DNA of 64,000 nucleotides from JAITVM01 sp031551135 (lineage in GTDB: Bacteria > Bacillota > Clostridia > Lachnospirales > JAITVM01). The notes under the pieces were generated by a model, which had not been told where the DNA came from, made no database searches, and saw nothing but the letters and a program-made list of their open reading frames with translations. A program made the translations under genes and the position numbers. The stretch is taken from positions 62,001-126,000 of the forward strand of contig JAVBOA010000036.1 of assembly GCA_031551135.1 (NCBI GenBank), read 5' to 3'. Of the stretch, positions 16,895-25,774 are shown in pieces. Position 1 is the first letter of the stretch, and the number at the start of each line of letters is the position of its first letter.

Positions 16895-17845
16895 TTATTT
16901 AGAGAAAAATTTTGCAGGATTATGAATAAAAAATTTGTCGGTTAAATTTTTGTTGATGCCGTTCGAGTTTAAATTATTTATAAAATTATCCAGAATGTAA
17001 GATAAACCCGGCCGGCCGCCGTAATTTTTTATTCTATCCCGAGTAATGTCCAATGACATAAGAATTTGGTTTTCAAATCCCGATTCAATCATTTCCGAAA
17101 TTATTTCGATTTCTTTTTCATCGCTGTGATATTTATTTCTGGCGATAGTGTCATATTCCATATACACGCCACGCTTACAAAGCTCTTTGTGAATATTCAA
17201 ATCCGGAATACTTCGATCCATATGACAGAATACTATTTTATTCAAATCCAAATTTTTTTTCTCAAAAAACTCCGCCAAATAAACCGGATTCGAATCTGTT
17301 TCTATATGAACCATAATCGGAGAGCCTGATTCGATTGCCGCATCTGCCGCCGCCGTAAAGAGCTTTTCGTAAATATATGAAATTTTCCCCGAATCAATTG
17401 CGGTTTTTATTTGACCGGCGCATGCGTTTATTTGTTTTTCGGGTTTATGCAAGTCACCGTCAATATACATTCCGTTTGTTAATTCATTTATATAAATTTC
17501 TGTGAGTTCGTCAGAATTTATTGTTTTTATCCAGTGGTTTTCCGGATAAAAAATCATTTTATGAAAACCCGTGGATGCGATTATTTGAACTCGGCTTTTT
17601 TTTGAGATTTCGAGAAGATTTTCCGTATCTCTGCAAGCTCCCAAAGGCTGTGCGTCGACGACTGACCTGCCGCCGTGCTCGTAATATTCGATTAATTCCG
17701 CTGTACTTTTTTCAATATCATCTATCTGCTGATGACTGAAAACGGAAGCAGGGAAGCCTTTTTTTATCATCAAATGTTCGTGTGATTGACAAAAGCCTAA
17801 TTTTTCGGGCGCAATCGCTCCATTGACGGTCATAATTGTTTTCAT
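16895..17845 (-). CDS. Phosphotriesterase-family hydrolase (probable sugar lactonase)
   Basis: A 316-residue amidohydrolase-type TIM barrel of the phosphotriesterase (COG1735) family. SHEH near residue 21-24 gives the first metal-binding H-x-H; metal ligands continue with VHIETDSNP and FCHMDRS, and LMSLDITRD carries the final Asp. Characterised non-organophosphate members hydrolyse phosphorylated furanose lactones, so a sugar-lactone role fits the surrounding sugar genes. The usual carboxylated Lys of the family is not obvious; YMEYDTI and related segments are present. AGAGGTAATTTA precedes the start. It is last in the leftward arm, 30 nt after gntR, suggesting cotranscription with the regulator. 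Confidence 0.8.
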   Translation of the reverse strand: MKTIMTVNGAIAPEKLGFCQSHEHLMIKKGFPASVFSHQQIDDIEKSTAELIEYYEHGGRSVVDAQPLGACRDTENLLEISKKSRVQIIASTGFHKMIFYPENHWIKTINSDELTEIYINELTNGMYIDGDLHKPEKQINACAGQIKTAIDSGKISYIYEKLFTAAADAAIESGSPIMVHIETDSNPVYLAEFFEKKNLDLNKIVFCHMDRSIPDLNIHKELCKRGVYMEYDTIARNKYHSDEKEIEIISEMIESGFENQILMSLDITRDRIKNYGGRPGLSYILDNFINNLNSNGINKNLTDKFFIHNPAKFFSK

Positions 17846-17875
17846 TAAATTACCTCTTTATTTCTTTCCGTAAAT

Positions 17876-18628
17876 CTACCGGTAAATTTCCACGGTAAAT
17901 TTGTTATAATCTCCGCCGTATCTTGCAACAGAATACTCGATTGGATTCGGATAATTATCCGAAAACGCCGTTGTTTCAACAAGACAGAAAGCTTTATTAA
18001 TAGAGATATTTAAAAGCTCCGCTTCTTTGCGCTTTGCGTTTGCGGCTTCGATTTCGCGGTGAACCCGGTTTACTCTGATAGCATAAATTTTTTCTAAAGA
18101 TTCATACAACGAATGTTGTTCAAAATCCACGTCCATTAATTTGCTGAAATCTTTGAACGGTAAATGTGTTTCAACATAAACAAGAGGTATGTTGTCTGCA
18201 AATCTCAATCGGCTTAAATAAATAATCTCCGAATCCATGGGAATTTTGAGCTTTTCGTTTGCTTTTCCCAAACCCTTGAGGACTCGTAAATCGAGGACTT
18301 TTGTAGAAGGCTTCATGCCTTTGGAGAGCATTTCTTGATTAAAAGGCTCGAGTTTGCTGAGGAATCTTTCTTCGACTTTAGGCGTTGCCACAAAAGTTCC
18401 TTTGCCCTTGAATCTCTGCAAATATCCTTCCGAAACCAATTCTTTAAAAGCTTGGCGCACCGTCGGGCGGCTGATATCCAGCAGTTCACATAATTCGTTT
18501 TCCGCCGGAAGCAAATCACCGTTTTTTAGTTCGGAATTTTCGATTAGCTCAAGAACCTGTTTTTTAAGCTGATAATAAAGCGGAATGGGGATATCTTTTT
18601 CCAATTTTATATTTTGAAATACTTGCAT
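17876..18628 (-). CDS. GntR-family regulator with UTRA domain
   Basis: A 250-residue HutC-subfamily GntR regulator. Residues about 10-80 are the winged helix (IPLYYQLKKQVLELIENSEL then AENELCELLDISRPTVRQAF and GTFVATPKV). The C-terminal UTRA ligand domain includes IIYLSRLRFADNIPLVYVET and NPIEYSVARYGGDYNKFTVE. HutC-type regulators sense sugar phosphates or acids and normally repress. The start was set at 18628 after AGAGGTGTTGTT. It has its own 114-bp upstream region holding two operator-like sites that match sites at both divergent promoters, so it probably controls the whole locus and itself. Confidence 0.92.
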   Translation of the reverse strand: MQVFQNIKLEKDIPIPLYYQLKKQVLELIENSELKNGDLLPAENELCELLDISRPTVRQAFKELVSEGYLQRFKGKGTFVATPKVEERFLSKLEPFNQEMLSKGMKPSTKVLDLRVLKGLGKANEKLKIPMDSEIIYLSRLRFADNIPLVYVETHLPFKDFSKLMDVDFEQHSLYESLEKIYAIRVNRVHREIEAANAKRKEAELLNISINKAFCLVETTAFSDNYPNPIEYSVARYGGDYNKFTVEIYR

Positions 18629-18658
18629 AACAACACCTCTTAGCATTAATACAATTCG

Positions 18659-18693
18659 TTATGACATTATTACATATCGCAATTATGTCACTA
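18659..18693 (-). promoter_or_regulatory. Candidate GntR operators upstream of gntR
   Basis: TTATGACATTA at 18659-18669 (10 of 11 to the reverse of TAATGTCATTA) and TTATGTCACTA at 18683-18693 (9 of 11). The full motif occurs at 22958-22968 and TAATGTAATTA at 23132-23142. Recurrence at the three control regions of one locus supports autoregulation. Confidence 0.6.
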
Positions 18694-18742
18694 TATTATT
18701 ACTAAAAATTATAACATAATTCTATTTGTTGTAAACAAAAAA

Positions 18743-19708
18743 TCATTCTGACCGGATAATAAAATTACAGGCTTCATTTTGCAAAATGCGGATAAGATTA
18801 TCAACGGCCATATTTCCCATATTTGATACAGCTTCGGAAGTATGCGCACCGGTGTGCGGTGTCATGACAACCCGGTCCAAACCAGTGAGCGGAGAATTTT
18901 TCGGCGGCTCTTGTTCGAAAGCGTCGATTCCCAAACCGCCGAGATGACCGTTTTTAATAAATTCAGCGGCGGCGAATTCATCAATAAGTCCGCCTCTGGA
19001 AGTATTTATAATAACTGCGCCTTTTTTCATGTTCGAAATTCGCTCTTTGTTAATAATATAACGAGTTTCCTCAGTCAAAGGAATATGCAGAGAAATATAA
19101 TCCGATTCAGTCAGAATATTATTTAAATCTTTGTATTCGATATCATTCGCTTCCGCAAAATTTTTATCAAAATATAAATCAAAAGCCGAAACTTTCATGC
19201 CAAAGGATTTTGCCCTAAGCGCAAGATTTTTGCCGATCGCTCCTAGACCCACAATTCCCAAGGATTTTCCGTACAATTCAAAACCTTGATTTCTCGGCCA
19301 TTCGCCTTTTTCAACGGCGCAATGAAGTTTCGGAATATTTCGGCTCACGGCAAGCATCATAGAAAATGCGAGTTCGCAAACGGCGATTGCGTTAGAGCCG
19401 GGCGTATTTGTAACAATTATGTCTTTTTCGGCGCAGGCTTTTAAATCGACTCTGTCAACGCCGGCACCGTAGCGGGAAATTACTCTCAATGTATCGGGAG
19501 CGTTCTCGATAACATTTTTATCAATATAATCAAGTCCGGCAATGTATCCGTGAACTCCGTCAAGCCTTTCTAGGATTTCTTCGGATTTCAGCGGCCGCCC
19601 TAAATCGTTGTAAATTATTTCGTCTGCAAATGATTCCAATCTTTCTTTTGCTTGAGTGTTTTCTTTGCTGAGAAAAGAAGTCGGTGTAATCAGAATTTTA
19701 TAACCCAT
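18743..19708 (-). CDS. D-2-hydroxyacid dehydrogenase (SerA-like)
   Basis: A 321-residue NAD-dependent D-isomer 2-hydroxyacid dehydrogenase. It has the substrate-domain RVISRYGAGVDRVDLKACAE with the catalytic Arg-containing segment later, the Rossmann motif GKSLGIVGLGAIGKNLALRA, KKGAVIINTSRGGLIDE with the active Arg, the Glu in IDAFEQEPP and the His in TPHTGAHT. It resembles D-3-phosphoglycerate dehydrogenase without an ACT tail, a group often used in sugar-acid pathways. The start at 19708 follows GGAAGGAGTAACC; it lies 5 nt after the cupin gene. Substrate not known; a sugar-derived 2-hydroxyacid is inferred from context. Confidence 0.88.
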   Translation of the reverse strand: MGYKILITPTSFLSKENTQAKERLESFADEIIYNDLGRPLKSEEILERLDGVHGYIAGLDYIDKNVIENAPDTLRVISRYGAGVDRVDLKACAEKDIIVTNTPGSNAIAVCELAFSMMLAVSRNIPKLHCAVEKGEWPRNQGFELYGKSLGIVGLGAIGKNLALRAKSFGMKVSAFDLYFDKNFAEANDIEYKDLNNILTESDYISLHIPLTEETRYIINKERISNMKKGAVIINTSRGGLIDEFAAAEFIKNGHLGGLGIDAFEQEPPKNSPLTGLDRVVMTPHTGAHTSEAVSNMGNMAVDNLIRILQNEACNFIIRSE

Positions 19709-19713
19709 AATGG

Positions 19714-20319
19714 TTACTCCTTCCATTTAGGATTATCGGCGATAGCCGGTGCGCCGTCTTTTTCAACAATGAGTTTTCGATATCCTTTGGATTCGATAGT
19801 TCCGTAATCGTGACCGGCATCGCCGCGGAAAACAAAGAATGTAATCAATTTTTCGTCGGGATGAACATTCACGGATCTATGTGCGTAACGTTTCGGAACA
19901 TAAACCGCCTGACCGGGCGTAAGCTCCTGCGCAGACCAATCACCTTCGGGACTTTCCAGAAGCATATATCCGTGACCTTGCAGACAATAATAAACTTCGG
20001 AAGTATCGAGGATAGTATGAAAATGACCTTTCGTCATATAATATTCGTTGCCGACTTTTCCCGGATAAACGATACTGCAGCCGAAAGCTAAATCTCCGGG
20101 ATGTTCGGGAACGTTCATTTCGTGAAATTCATATATAAGCGGGTCGGATTCTTCCAGAATTTTATCCGCCGCCGCAACGTCGGCATACATATCTTTCATA
20201 GAACTTAAACTGCGTTTTGTTGTGTCTTTTTTATCAGACATTCCGGTTATTTTATCAAAATCCACAAGAAAACCTTTTTCAAAATCAAATGGTAGATTGC
20301 TGGCATTAAAACTGGACAT
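19714..20319 (-). CDS. Cupin-type phosphoglucose isomerase-like protein
   Basis: A 201-residue cupin of the archaeal/Firmicute-type glucose-6-phosphate isomerase family. The metal site is GHFHTILDTSEVYYCLQGHG (His, His, Glu, then a later His in RYAHRSVN). Other hallmarks are SIVYPGKVGNEYYMTKGHFH and GQAVYVPKRYAHR. Authentic members interconvert glucose-6-P and fructose-6-P; within this cluster it may act on another sugar phosphate. The ATG at 20319 is preceded by AAGGAGTTG at proper spacing. It sits between the shikimate-dehydrogenase-like gene (30 nt) and the hydroxyacid dehydrogenase (5 nt). Confidence 0.88.
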   Translation of the reverse strand: MSSFNASNLPFDFEKGFLVDFDKITGMSDKKDTTKRSLSSMKDMYADVAAADKILEESDPLIYEFHEMNVPEHPGDLAFGCSIVYPGKVGNEYYMTKGHFHTILDTSEVYYCLQGHGYMLLESPEGDWSAQELTPGQAVYVPKRYAHRSVNVHPDEKLITFFVFRGDAGHDYGTIESKGYRKLIVEKDGAPAIADNPKWKE

Positions 20320-20349
20320 ATATAACAACTCCTTAAAATGTGATTAAAA

Positions 20350-21300
20350 TTATTTATTAAAAGCCGCCGCTATATCGTCAAGCTTTTGGAGAATTTCGCC
20401 TTCTATCTGAATATCAAAAACCTCGGAAATAACTTGCGTCCAGCCGTAAATAAAATATTTCCAGCCGTCTTCTATAATAAGGTTTTGTGCGTTGGCTTGA
20501 ATTTCGGCTTGGTGCATAAAAAGCAAATCGCCCCTGTAATTTATTTCCCAAACAAGTCCGTTTTTAGGGAAAACGGCAATGTCGGTAAGCGGACTTCCCG
20601 GGCGGTCTTTTCCAAGTCCGGTAGCGTTTATTATCAAAGAGCCTTCCGGCATTTTTGAAAGGATTTCGTCATTTTGACCGGCTTCGGGAGTTAAATAATA
20701 TCCGAATTCTATGCCGCCAGGGTCGAGTGATTTATTTATTTTTTCAATCTCGTCGAGCCTAGGCTTTGAGCGGTTTGCAATAATAATTCTAGACGGATAA
20801 TTTCCTTTAAATTCGGGGCGCATAAAATATGAGCACATAGAAATTGCACTGCCGCCTGCTCCCATTATGAAAACTCCGGCTTCGGGATGATTTTTCCAAT
20901 AATCTTTCGGAACGAATTCTTCTAAAGCAAGACCGCTCGAAATCGGGTCTTTTGCATGACCTCTAAGCTCAGAACCCCGTTTTGAAATCGAGGAAAGCTC
21001 CGAAAAACTTTGAGCGTAAGGGTCGAGAAATTCGAAATAATCTTTAGCGGCGTTGTATATATCAAGTTTATGAGTTGTCACCAATGCGCCCATAGAAAGA
21101 GGGTCTTTTTTTAAAAATTTAACTACTTTGCGGTATTTATCATCGGGAGCGTGGATTTCGAGGTCAATGCCTTTCATAACGGTATCCTTTAGCCCAAGAG
21201 CTTTTGCCCATTCGGGGAATACTTTCATAATCGATGATTTTCCGGTTGTAACACCAATAAAATACATTGTCGGCTGTGTAGCGGGTTGAAAATCAAACAT
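20350..21300 (-). CDS. Shikimate-dehydrogenase-like oxidoreductase
   Basis: A 316-residue protein of the shikimate dehydrogenase fold but divergent. The N-terminal substrate domain has FIGVTTGKSSIMKVFPEWAK in place of the usual I-G-x-P-I-x-H-S-x-S-P, and SMGALVTTHKLDIYNAAKDY carries the catalytic Lys of the V-T-x-P-x-K motif. The NAD(P) domain has GVFIMGAGGSAISMCSYFMR and IIIANRSKPRLDEIEKI, then INATGLGKDRPGSPLT. It is longer than AroE (about 270-290) and sits in a sugar operon with no aromatic genes, so it probably oxidises a sugar-derived polyol or acid rather than shikimate. AGGAGGAAGC lies before the ATG. Confidence 0.8.
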   Translation of the reverse strand: MFDFQPATQPTMYFIGVTTGKSSIMKVFPEWAKALGLKDTVMKGIDLEIHAPDDKYRKVVKFLKKDPLSMGALVTTHKLDIYNAAKDYFEFLDPYAQSFSELSSISKRGSELRGHAKDPISSGLALEEFVPKDYWKNHPEAGVFIMGAGGSAISMCSYFMRPEFKGNYPSRIIIANRSKPRLDEIEKINKSLDPGGIEFGYYLTPEAGQNDEILSKMPEGSLIINATGLGKDRPGSPLTDIAVFPKNGLVWEINYRGDLLFMHQAEIQANAQNLIIEDGWKYFIYGWTQVISEVFDIQIEGEILQKLDDIAAAFNK

Positions 21301-21329
21301 TTTGCGCTTCCTCCTAGTAATTGATTTGG

Positions 21330-21423
21330 TTATAGCATTTCAACAATACATTGATTGTAATGCGGTTTGATTTTTCTACAAATCAAATGGGAATTAGTAT
21401 CAGTAAAAAATCAAAGCGCTGTA
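21330..21423. repeat. Hairpin repeat family 2, copy B
   Basis: TTATAGCATTTCAACAATAC and the following bases match copy A at 5873 with two differences in 48 bases. GCGGTTTGATTTTT at 21362 is inverted as AAAAAATCAAAGCGC ending at 21419. The right end covers the last codons of the FGGY kinase gene (21411-21425), so the kinase C-terminus may derive from the element. Confidence 0.7.
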
Positions 21424-22934
21424 ATTTCAAAAATCGGTTCGGAATATTTTAAAAGCTCTTTATATTCCTGCATTTTTTTTCTATAAAAATCGTTCATTTC
21501 TGAATTTGGATTATAAACTTTAGTCACGCTGACATGTTTTTTCGCAGTTTCTTTCATATCATCAAAAATCCCGATAGCTTTTCCGGCGATAATGCAAGCT
21601 CCCCAAAGAGCTACGTCGGAGCGGCTTAAAAGCTGATAATTTCTGCCGGAAACATCAGAATGCATTTGCGTCCAGAATGCGGATTTACTGCCGCCGCCGA
21701 TTATATTAACAGGCGCGCCTGCGTATTCTTTATAAAGCTCGTCATATGTATCCGTGGTCATTGCAAATTCATACGCAAAGCTTTCGAGGAGGGCACGGTA
21801 AAAATGTTCGGGTTTGTGACTCCAATTGAATCCGCTCCATAATCCGCGCATTTTCGGCTTCAGCGGCATAGCACAGCCGCCAAGCATTCCGATTGCCATA
21901 AGGCCGTCGCAACCCGGCGAAACATTTTCCGCAAGCTTTTCCAGTTCCGAGAAAATTTCTTTTTCTTTCAAATCGCCGAAATTAGTGAAATTTTTCGCAA
22001 ACCAATCTATTGTGATTCCGGAACCGGCCGCATAATAATGCGAATAAAACATTCCCGGTATCGCCGAAGGAATAATATCCAACCGTCGGTTTTTATAATC
22101 GGGACGGTATTCGTCGACACAGCAGCTCATTCCGCCGTAAGAGGCGGCTTCAAAAATTGTGTCTCCGCAATCCACAATAGCGGCACCCAAGCAGCCAGCC
22201 GGTTTATCTCCTGCGCCCGAAATCAAAGGGATTCCGGATTTCAAACCCAGTATTTCTGCCATTTTCTGTGAAAGTTTTCCGCATATTGTGCTGGATTCAA
22301 CAATTCTAGGCAATTTATCTTCATCAATCGAAAAAAGATCTAAAATTTCTTTGGACCATTGCGAATTTTTAATATCGGACAAACCCGTCCATTCCAGATA
22401 TGTTCTGTCGATAGTAGCGTCTTCTATCGGAACATCGCCGAGCCGCCCAAGTATAAAACCGCTGATCATCATATATTTGCTTATCGTTTTGGAAAGCTCC
22501 GAAAAATCATTTGCAAACCAATGAATTTTCGGAAGCATAACGGGGCTGTTTGTTCCGGCTTGCTCCAAAAATAAATCCGCATATTCTTTTGTCATGCTGT
22601 CGGCGTATTTCAAATATCTGTTATCCAGAGAACATGACCAATGCGTTACGTCGCCCCAATTTTTGTCCACACCCATAAAGCCTGCCATTTGTCCGGTGAA
22701 AACTATCGCCTCAATAAAATCCGATTTATCGCCAATACTTTCAGTAACGGCTTTTATACAATTTAAAACTGCCTCGAGAATCAATTCCGCTTTTTGTATA
22801 TAAATGCCGGGTCGAAGCCTTTCGTCTTTAACAGGCTCGCTTGCATTGGCCAAAATATTGCCCGAAGTATCATAAACTCCTGTTTTTATAAAAGAAGTTC
22901 CCAAATCAACTGCTAAAATCAATTCACCTAACAT
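21411..22934 (-). CDS. FGGY-family carbohydrate kinase
   Basis: A 507-residue sugar kinase of the xylulokinase/gluconokinase/glycerol kinase superfamily. The ATP-domain starts LILAVDLGTSFIKTGVYDTS; the substrate region has IVFTGQMAGFMGVDK; GIPLISGAGDKPAGCLGAAI and the C-terminal NIIGGGSKSAFWTQMHSDVS (the G-G-G-S-x-S-x-x-W ATP motif) close the fold. It would phosphorylate the sugar or polyol taken up by the divergent ABC importer. GAGGAGGTGCAGAC precedes the ATG. It is the first gene of the leftward arm, which continues with the shikimate-dehydrogenase-like gene after a 110-nt gap holding repeat family 2. Substrate cannot be read from sequence. Confidence 0.92.
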   Translation of the reverse strand: MLGELILAVDLGTSFIKTGVYDTSGNILANASEPVKDERLRPGIYIQKAELILEAVLNCIKAVTESIGDKSDFIEAIVFTGQMAGFMGVDKNWGDVTHWSCSLDNRYLKYADSMTKEYADLFLEQAGTNSPVMLPKIHWFANDFSELSKTISKYMMISGFILGRLGDVPIEDATIDRTYLEWTGLSDIKNSQWSKEILDLFSIDEDKLPRIVESSTICGKLSQKMAEILGLKSGIPLISGAGDKPAGCLGAAIVDCGDTIFEAASYGGMSCCVDEYRPDYKNRRLDIIPSAIPGMFYSHYYAAGSGITIDWFAKNFTNFGDLKEKEIFSELEKLAENVSPGCDGLMAIGMLGGCAMPLKPKMRGLWSGFNWSHKPEHFYRALLESFAYEFAMTTDTYDELYKEYAGAPVNIIGGGSKSAFWTQMHSDVSGRNYQLLSRSDVALWGACIIAGKAIGIFDDMKETAKKHVSVTKVYNPNSEMNDFYRKKMQEYKELLKYSEPIFEITAL

Positions 22935-22957
22935 GTCTGCACCTCCTCATAAAGGTA

Positions 22958-23011
22958 TAATGTCATTACTTATTTACTTAATATAATACAACGCAAAAAA
23001 TAATACGTCAA
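22958..23011 (-). promoter_or_regulatory. Leftward promoter with GntR-type operator
   Basis: Read on the minus strand: TTGACG (23006-23011), 17-bp spacer, TATTAT (22983-22988). Just after it lies the perfect 11-bp palindrome TAATGTCATTA (22958-22968), placed where a repressor would block initiation of the kinase operon. Confidence 0.7.
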
Positions 23012-23096
23012 TAGATGAATTTTAAAAAAAAGAGACAACAAATACTGACAATATAATGATAATTTACATCAAAATTTATAAATAAAAAAATAATTC

Positions 23097-23145
23097 TTGC
23101 ATTTGTTTTAGTCAAATGATATAATTCAGTATAATGTAATTACAT
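23097..23145 (+). promoter_or_regulatory. Rightward promoter with GntR-type operator
   Basis: TTGCAT (23097-23102), 17-bp spacer, TATAAT (23120-23125), then ATGTAATTACAT (23134-23145), a 12-bp perfect palindrome containing the locus motif as TAATGTAATTA. The layout mirrors the leftward promoter, so one regulator probably governs both arms. Confidence 0.7.
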
Positions 23146-23199
23146 AAGGACTTATTATCATTGATTTATGCATTTTATTTTTTTGAAAGGGGTCTGACC

Positions 23200-24699
23200 G
23201 TGCAAAATACGATTTTAAAAATGACAGGCATTAAAAAATCCTATGAATTTGTAGAGGTTCTGCATGGTGTAGATTTTGAGCTGGAAAAAGCTGAGGTTCA
23301 TGCGCTTGTGGGGGAAAACGGCGCAGGAAAGTCTACGCTTATGAAAATTCTCGGCGGTATTACAAAAGCCGATGAAGGCGAAATTTTAATAGACAATTCT
23401 CCCGTAGAAATAAATTCGATTGCCGATGCTGAGCGTTTGGGAATTAGTATTATTCACCAAGAACTGAGCCTTGTGCCGTATATGACGGTCGCCGAAAATA
23501 TTTTTCTTGGGCATATGCCTATGAAATCGATTTTTGTGGATGATGCTTTGATGGATGCGCGCGCTAGGGAAGTTCTCGACGCTATGGGAATGGAGCAAAT
23601 AAATACATGGCAAAAATGTTCCGAGCTTACGGTGGCGCAGCAGCAGATGGTTGAGATAGCAAGGGCGCTTCTTGCAAAAACAAGGATCATTGTTATGGAT
23701 GAACCGACAGCATCGCTTACAGCCAGAGAAACCGAACGCCTTTTTGAATTTGTTGAGAGATATAAGCGTGAAGGAATTTCGATTATTTACATATCGCATA
23801 AAATGGATGAAATTTTTCGAATCACAGACAAAATTACGGTTTTGCGTGACGGAAATTTTATCGGAACAAGAAAGACGGCAGAGGTCGAATACGACGAGCT
23901 TGTCAGCATGATGGTCGGGCGCGAATATTCAACATCGTTTCCTCGTTCGAATTATAACGGAAAAGGCGAAGAAGCTCTAAAGGTAGAAAATTTATCCGGC
24001 GGAAATTTGTTTCAAGATATAAATTTCTGCGTTCATAAAGGTGAAATTTTAGGATTTTACGGACTTGTCGGCAGCGGACGCACCGAGGTTATGAGAGCGA
24101 TTTTTGGGGTTGATAAGGCAACGGATGGAAATATTTATGTCATGGGCGAAAAAATTAACGTAAAAAAACCAAAAGACGCTATAAAATCCGGAATCGCTTT
24201 AGTTCCCGAAAGCCGGAAAGAGCATGGTTTGATTGTTGAACAAACAATACGTTTTAACACAATGCTAGCGATTTTGGACAAATTTATTAAAGGAATAAAT
24301 ATCGATCATAATTTTGAGGATTCAACGCTTAATAATTATATAAATATGCTGTCAATAAAGCTTAAAAGCGTCGACCAAGCCGCAAAAAATCTTTCCGGCG
24401 GAAATCAGCAGAAAGTCGTGCTTGCAAAATGGCTTGCTTCTGAGCCGAAAATAATAATTTTTGATGAACCGACAAGAGGAATCGATGTCGGGGCAAAACA
24501 CGAGATTTATAAATTAATTACCGAACTGGCGGACAAAGGTCTTGCTGTTATATTTATATCTTCTGAGCTGCCTGAAATAATTGGTCTAAGTGATAATCTC
24601 ATTGTTTTCCGCGAAGGGAAACAATCAGCTTTTCTTTCCGGAGACGAAATTCAGGGAGATACAATTATTAAATATGCAATGAGAGGAATTTCAAAATGA
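23200..24699 (+). CDS. Sugar ABC transporter ATP-binding protein (RbsA/MglA type)
   Basis: A 499-residue double ATPase of the CUT2 sugar importer family. The first half has Walker A GENGAGKST, signature-like LTVAQQQMVEIARAL and Walker B IIVMDEPTAS; the second half has a degenerate Walker A (GLVGSGRTEVMRAIFG), signature NLSGGNQQKVVLAKWLA and Walker B IIIFDEPTRGIDVGAKHE, the normal RbsA pattern. GTG at 23200 is the start, after GAAAGGGG; upstream codons to 23161 lack a binding site. It overlaps the permease gene by 4 nt. Imports a monosaccharide or polyol at the membrane with the next two genes. Confidence 0.94.
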   Translation: MQNTILKMTGIKKSYEFVEVLHGVDFELEKAEVHALVGENGAGKSTLMKILGGITKADEGEILIDNSPVEINSIADAERLGISIIHQELSLVPYMTVAENIFLGHMPMKSIFVDDALMDARAREVLDAMGMEQINTWQKCSELTVAQQQMVEIARALLAKTRIIVMDEPTASLTARETERLFEFVERYKREGISIIYISHKMDEIFRITDKITVLRDGNFIGTRKTAEVEYDELVSMMVGREYSTSFPRSNYNGKGEEALKVENLSGGNLFQDINFCVHKGEILGFYGLVGSGRTEVMRAIFGVDKATDGNIYVMGEKINVKKPKDAIKSGIALVPESRKEHGLIVEQTIRFNTMLAILDKFIKGINIDHNFEDSTLNNYINMLSIKLKSVDQAAKNLSGGNQQKVVLAKWLASEPKIIIFDEPTRGIDVGAKHEIYKLITELADKGLAVIFISSELPEIIGLSDNLIVFREGKQSAFLSGDEIQGDTIIKYAMRGISK

Positions 24700-25700
24700 G
24701 TCAGGAGAAAACTATTTCCGCCGGAACAAAAAGGGCAAGCGGACTACAGCAGTTTTGGGAAACAAATTCGGGCAGAGTTATCGCTCTTGGGATTTTATTA
24801 ATTGTTATATTTATCGGTGCCGGAATCGATTATTTTACCGGCAAAAATCTTATAAACGTTGTGCGTGTAACTTCAATGAACAGCCTTATAGCTTTTGGTA
24901 TGACTTTCGTTATAATTTCGGGCGGTATTGACCTTTCGGTCGGTTCGCTGGTTGCGGTTTCGGGTACATATTGCGCCGCTGTTATTGAACATACGGGGAA
25001 TTTCGGGCTTGCGCTTCTGGTTGGCGTTGCCGCGGCGACGTTTCTGGGATTTATAAACGGGCTCGTGATTTCAAATACACAAATCCCGCCGTTTATAACA
25101 ACGCTTTCGATGATGCAAATTGCAAGAGGTCTTGCGTATTTATATTCTCAAGGAAAACCAATCAGATTGCCGAATGAATTCGGCGAATATGGAAACGGCT
25201 CGTTGTTCGGCGTTATTCCGTATCCGATTATTTTAATGATTGTTGCAATGATTGTTATGTCACTGCTTCTTTACCGCACAAAATTCGGACGTTCGCTTTA
25301 TTCGGTCGGCGGAAATATAGAGGCGGCGAAATACGCCGGGATTAATGTTAAAAACACGATAATGAATGCATATGTGATTTCGGGATTTTTAGCCGGAATA
25401 AACGGAGTTATTTGGGCTTCAAGGCTTTTCAGCGGTCAGCCTGCACAAGGACAGAATTTTGAAGTTGATGCAATCGCTTCATCTATAGTCGGCGGAGTAA
25501 GTATGACAGGCGGACTCGGCACAATTGCCGGAACTTTTATGGGCGCGCTGATAATACAAGTTTTGACCTCGGGTTTGAATTTTATAAATGTCCCGTTCTA
25601 TTTTCAGTATATTTTTAAAGGACTCGTTATTGTGGCGGCAGTATTTGTGGATTTAAACCGCTCCAAAATGAAAATACCTTTTTTATCAAAGAAAAATTAA
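24696..25700 (+). CDS. Sugar ABC transporter permease (RbsC type)
   Basis: A 334-residue membrane protein with 8-10 hydrophobic segments. The family motifs are ITSMNSLIAFGMTFVIISGG-like (seen as VRVTSMNSLIAFGMTFVIIS), GGIDLSVGSLVAVSGTYCAA, and EVDAIASSIVGGVSMTGGLG with GTIAGTFMGALII, all typical of RbsC/BPD_transp_2. The ATG overlaps the ATPase stop. A 74-nt gap with a CCGGAA/TTCCGG hairpin separates it from the binding-protein gene, which may let the binding protein be made at a different level. Confidence 0.94.
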   Translation: MSQEKTISAGTKRASGLQQFWETNSGRVIALGILLIVIFIGAGIDYFTGKNLINVVRVTSMNSLIAFGMTFVIISGGIDLSVGSLVAVSGTYCAAVIEHTGNFGLALLVGVAAATFLGFINGLVISNTQIPPFITTLSMMQIARGLAYLYSQGKPIRLPNEFGEYGNGSLFGVIPYPIILMIVAMIVMSLLLYRTKFGRSLYSVGGNIEAAKYAGINVKNTIMNAYVISGFLAGINGVIWASRLFSGQPAQGQNFEVDAIASSIVGGVSMTGGLGTIAGTFMGALIIQVLTSGLNFINVPFYFQYIFKGLVIVAAVFVDLNRSKMKIPFLSKKN

Positions 25701-25774
25701 TAGAAATAACCGGAAATTCCGGATTTCATAAAAACAATTGCGCAAAGCGCTACATAATGAAAGGGGAAAATTAA

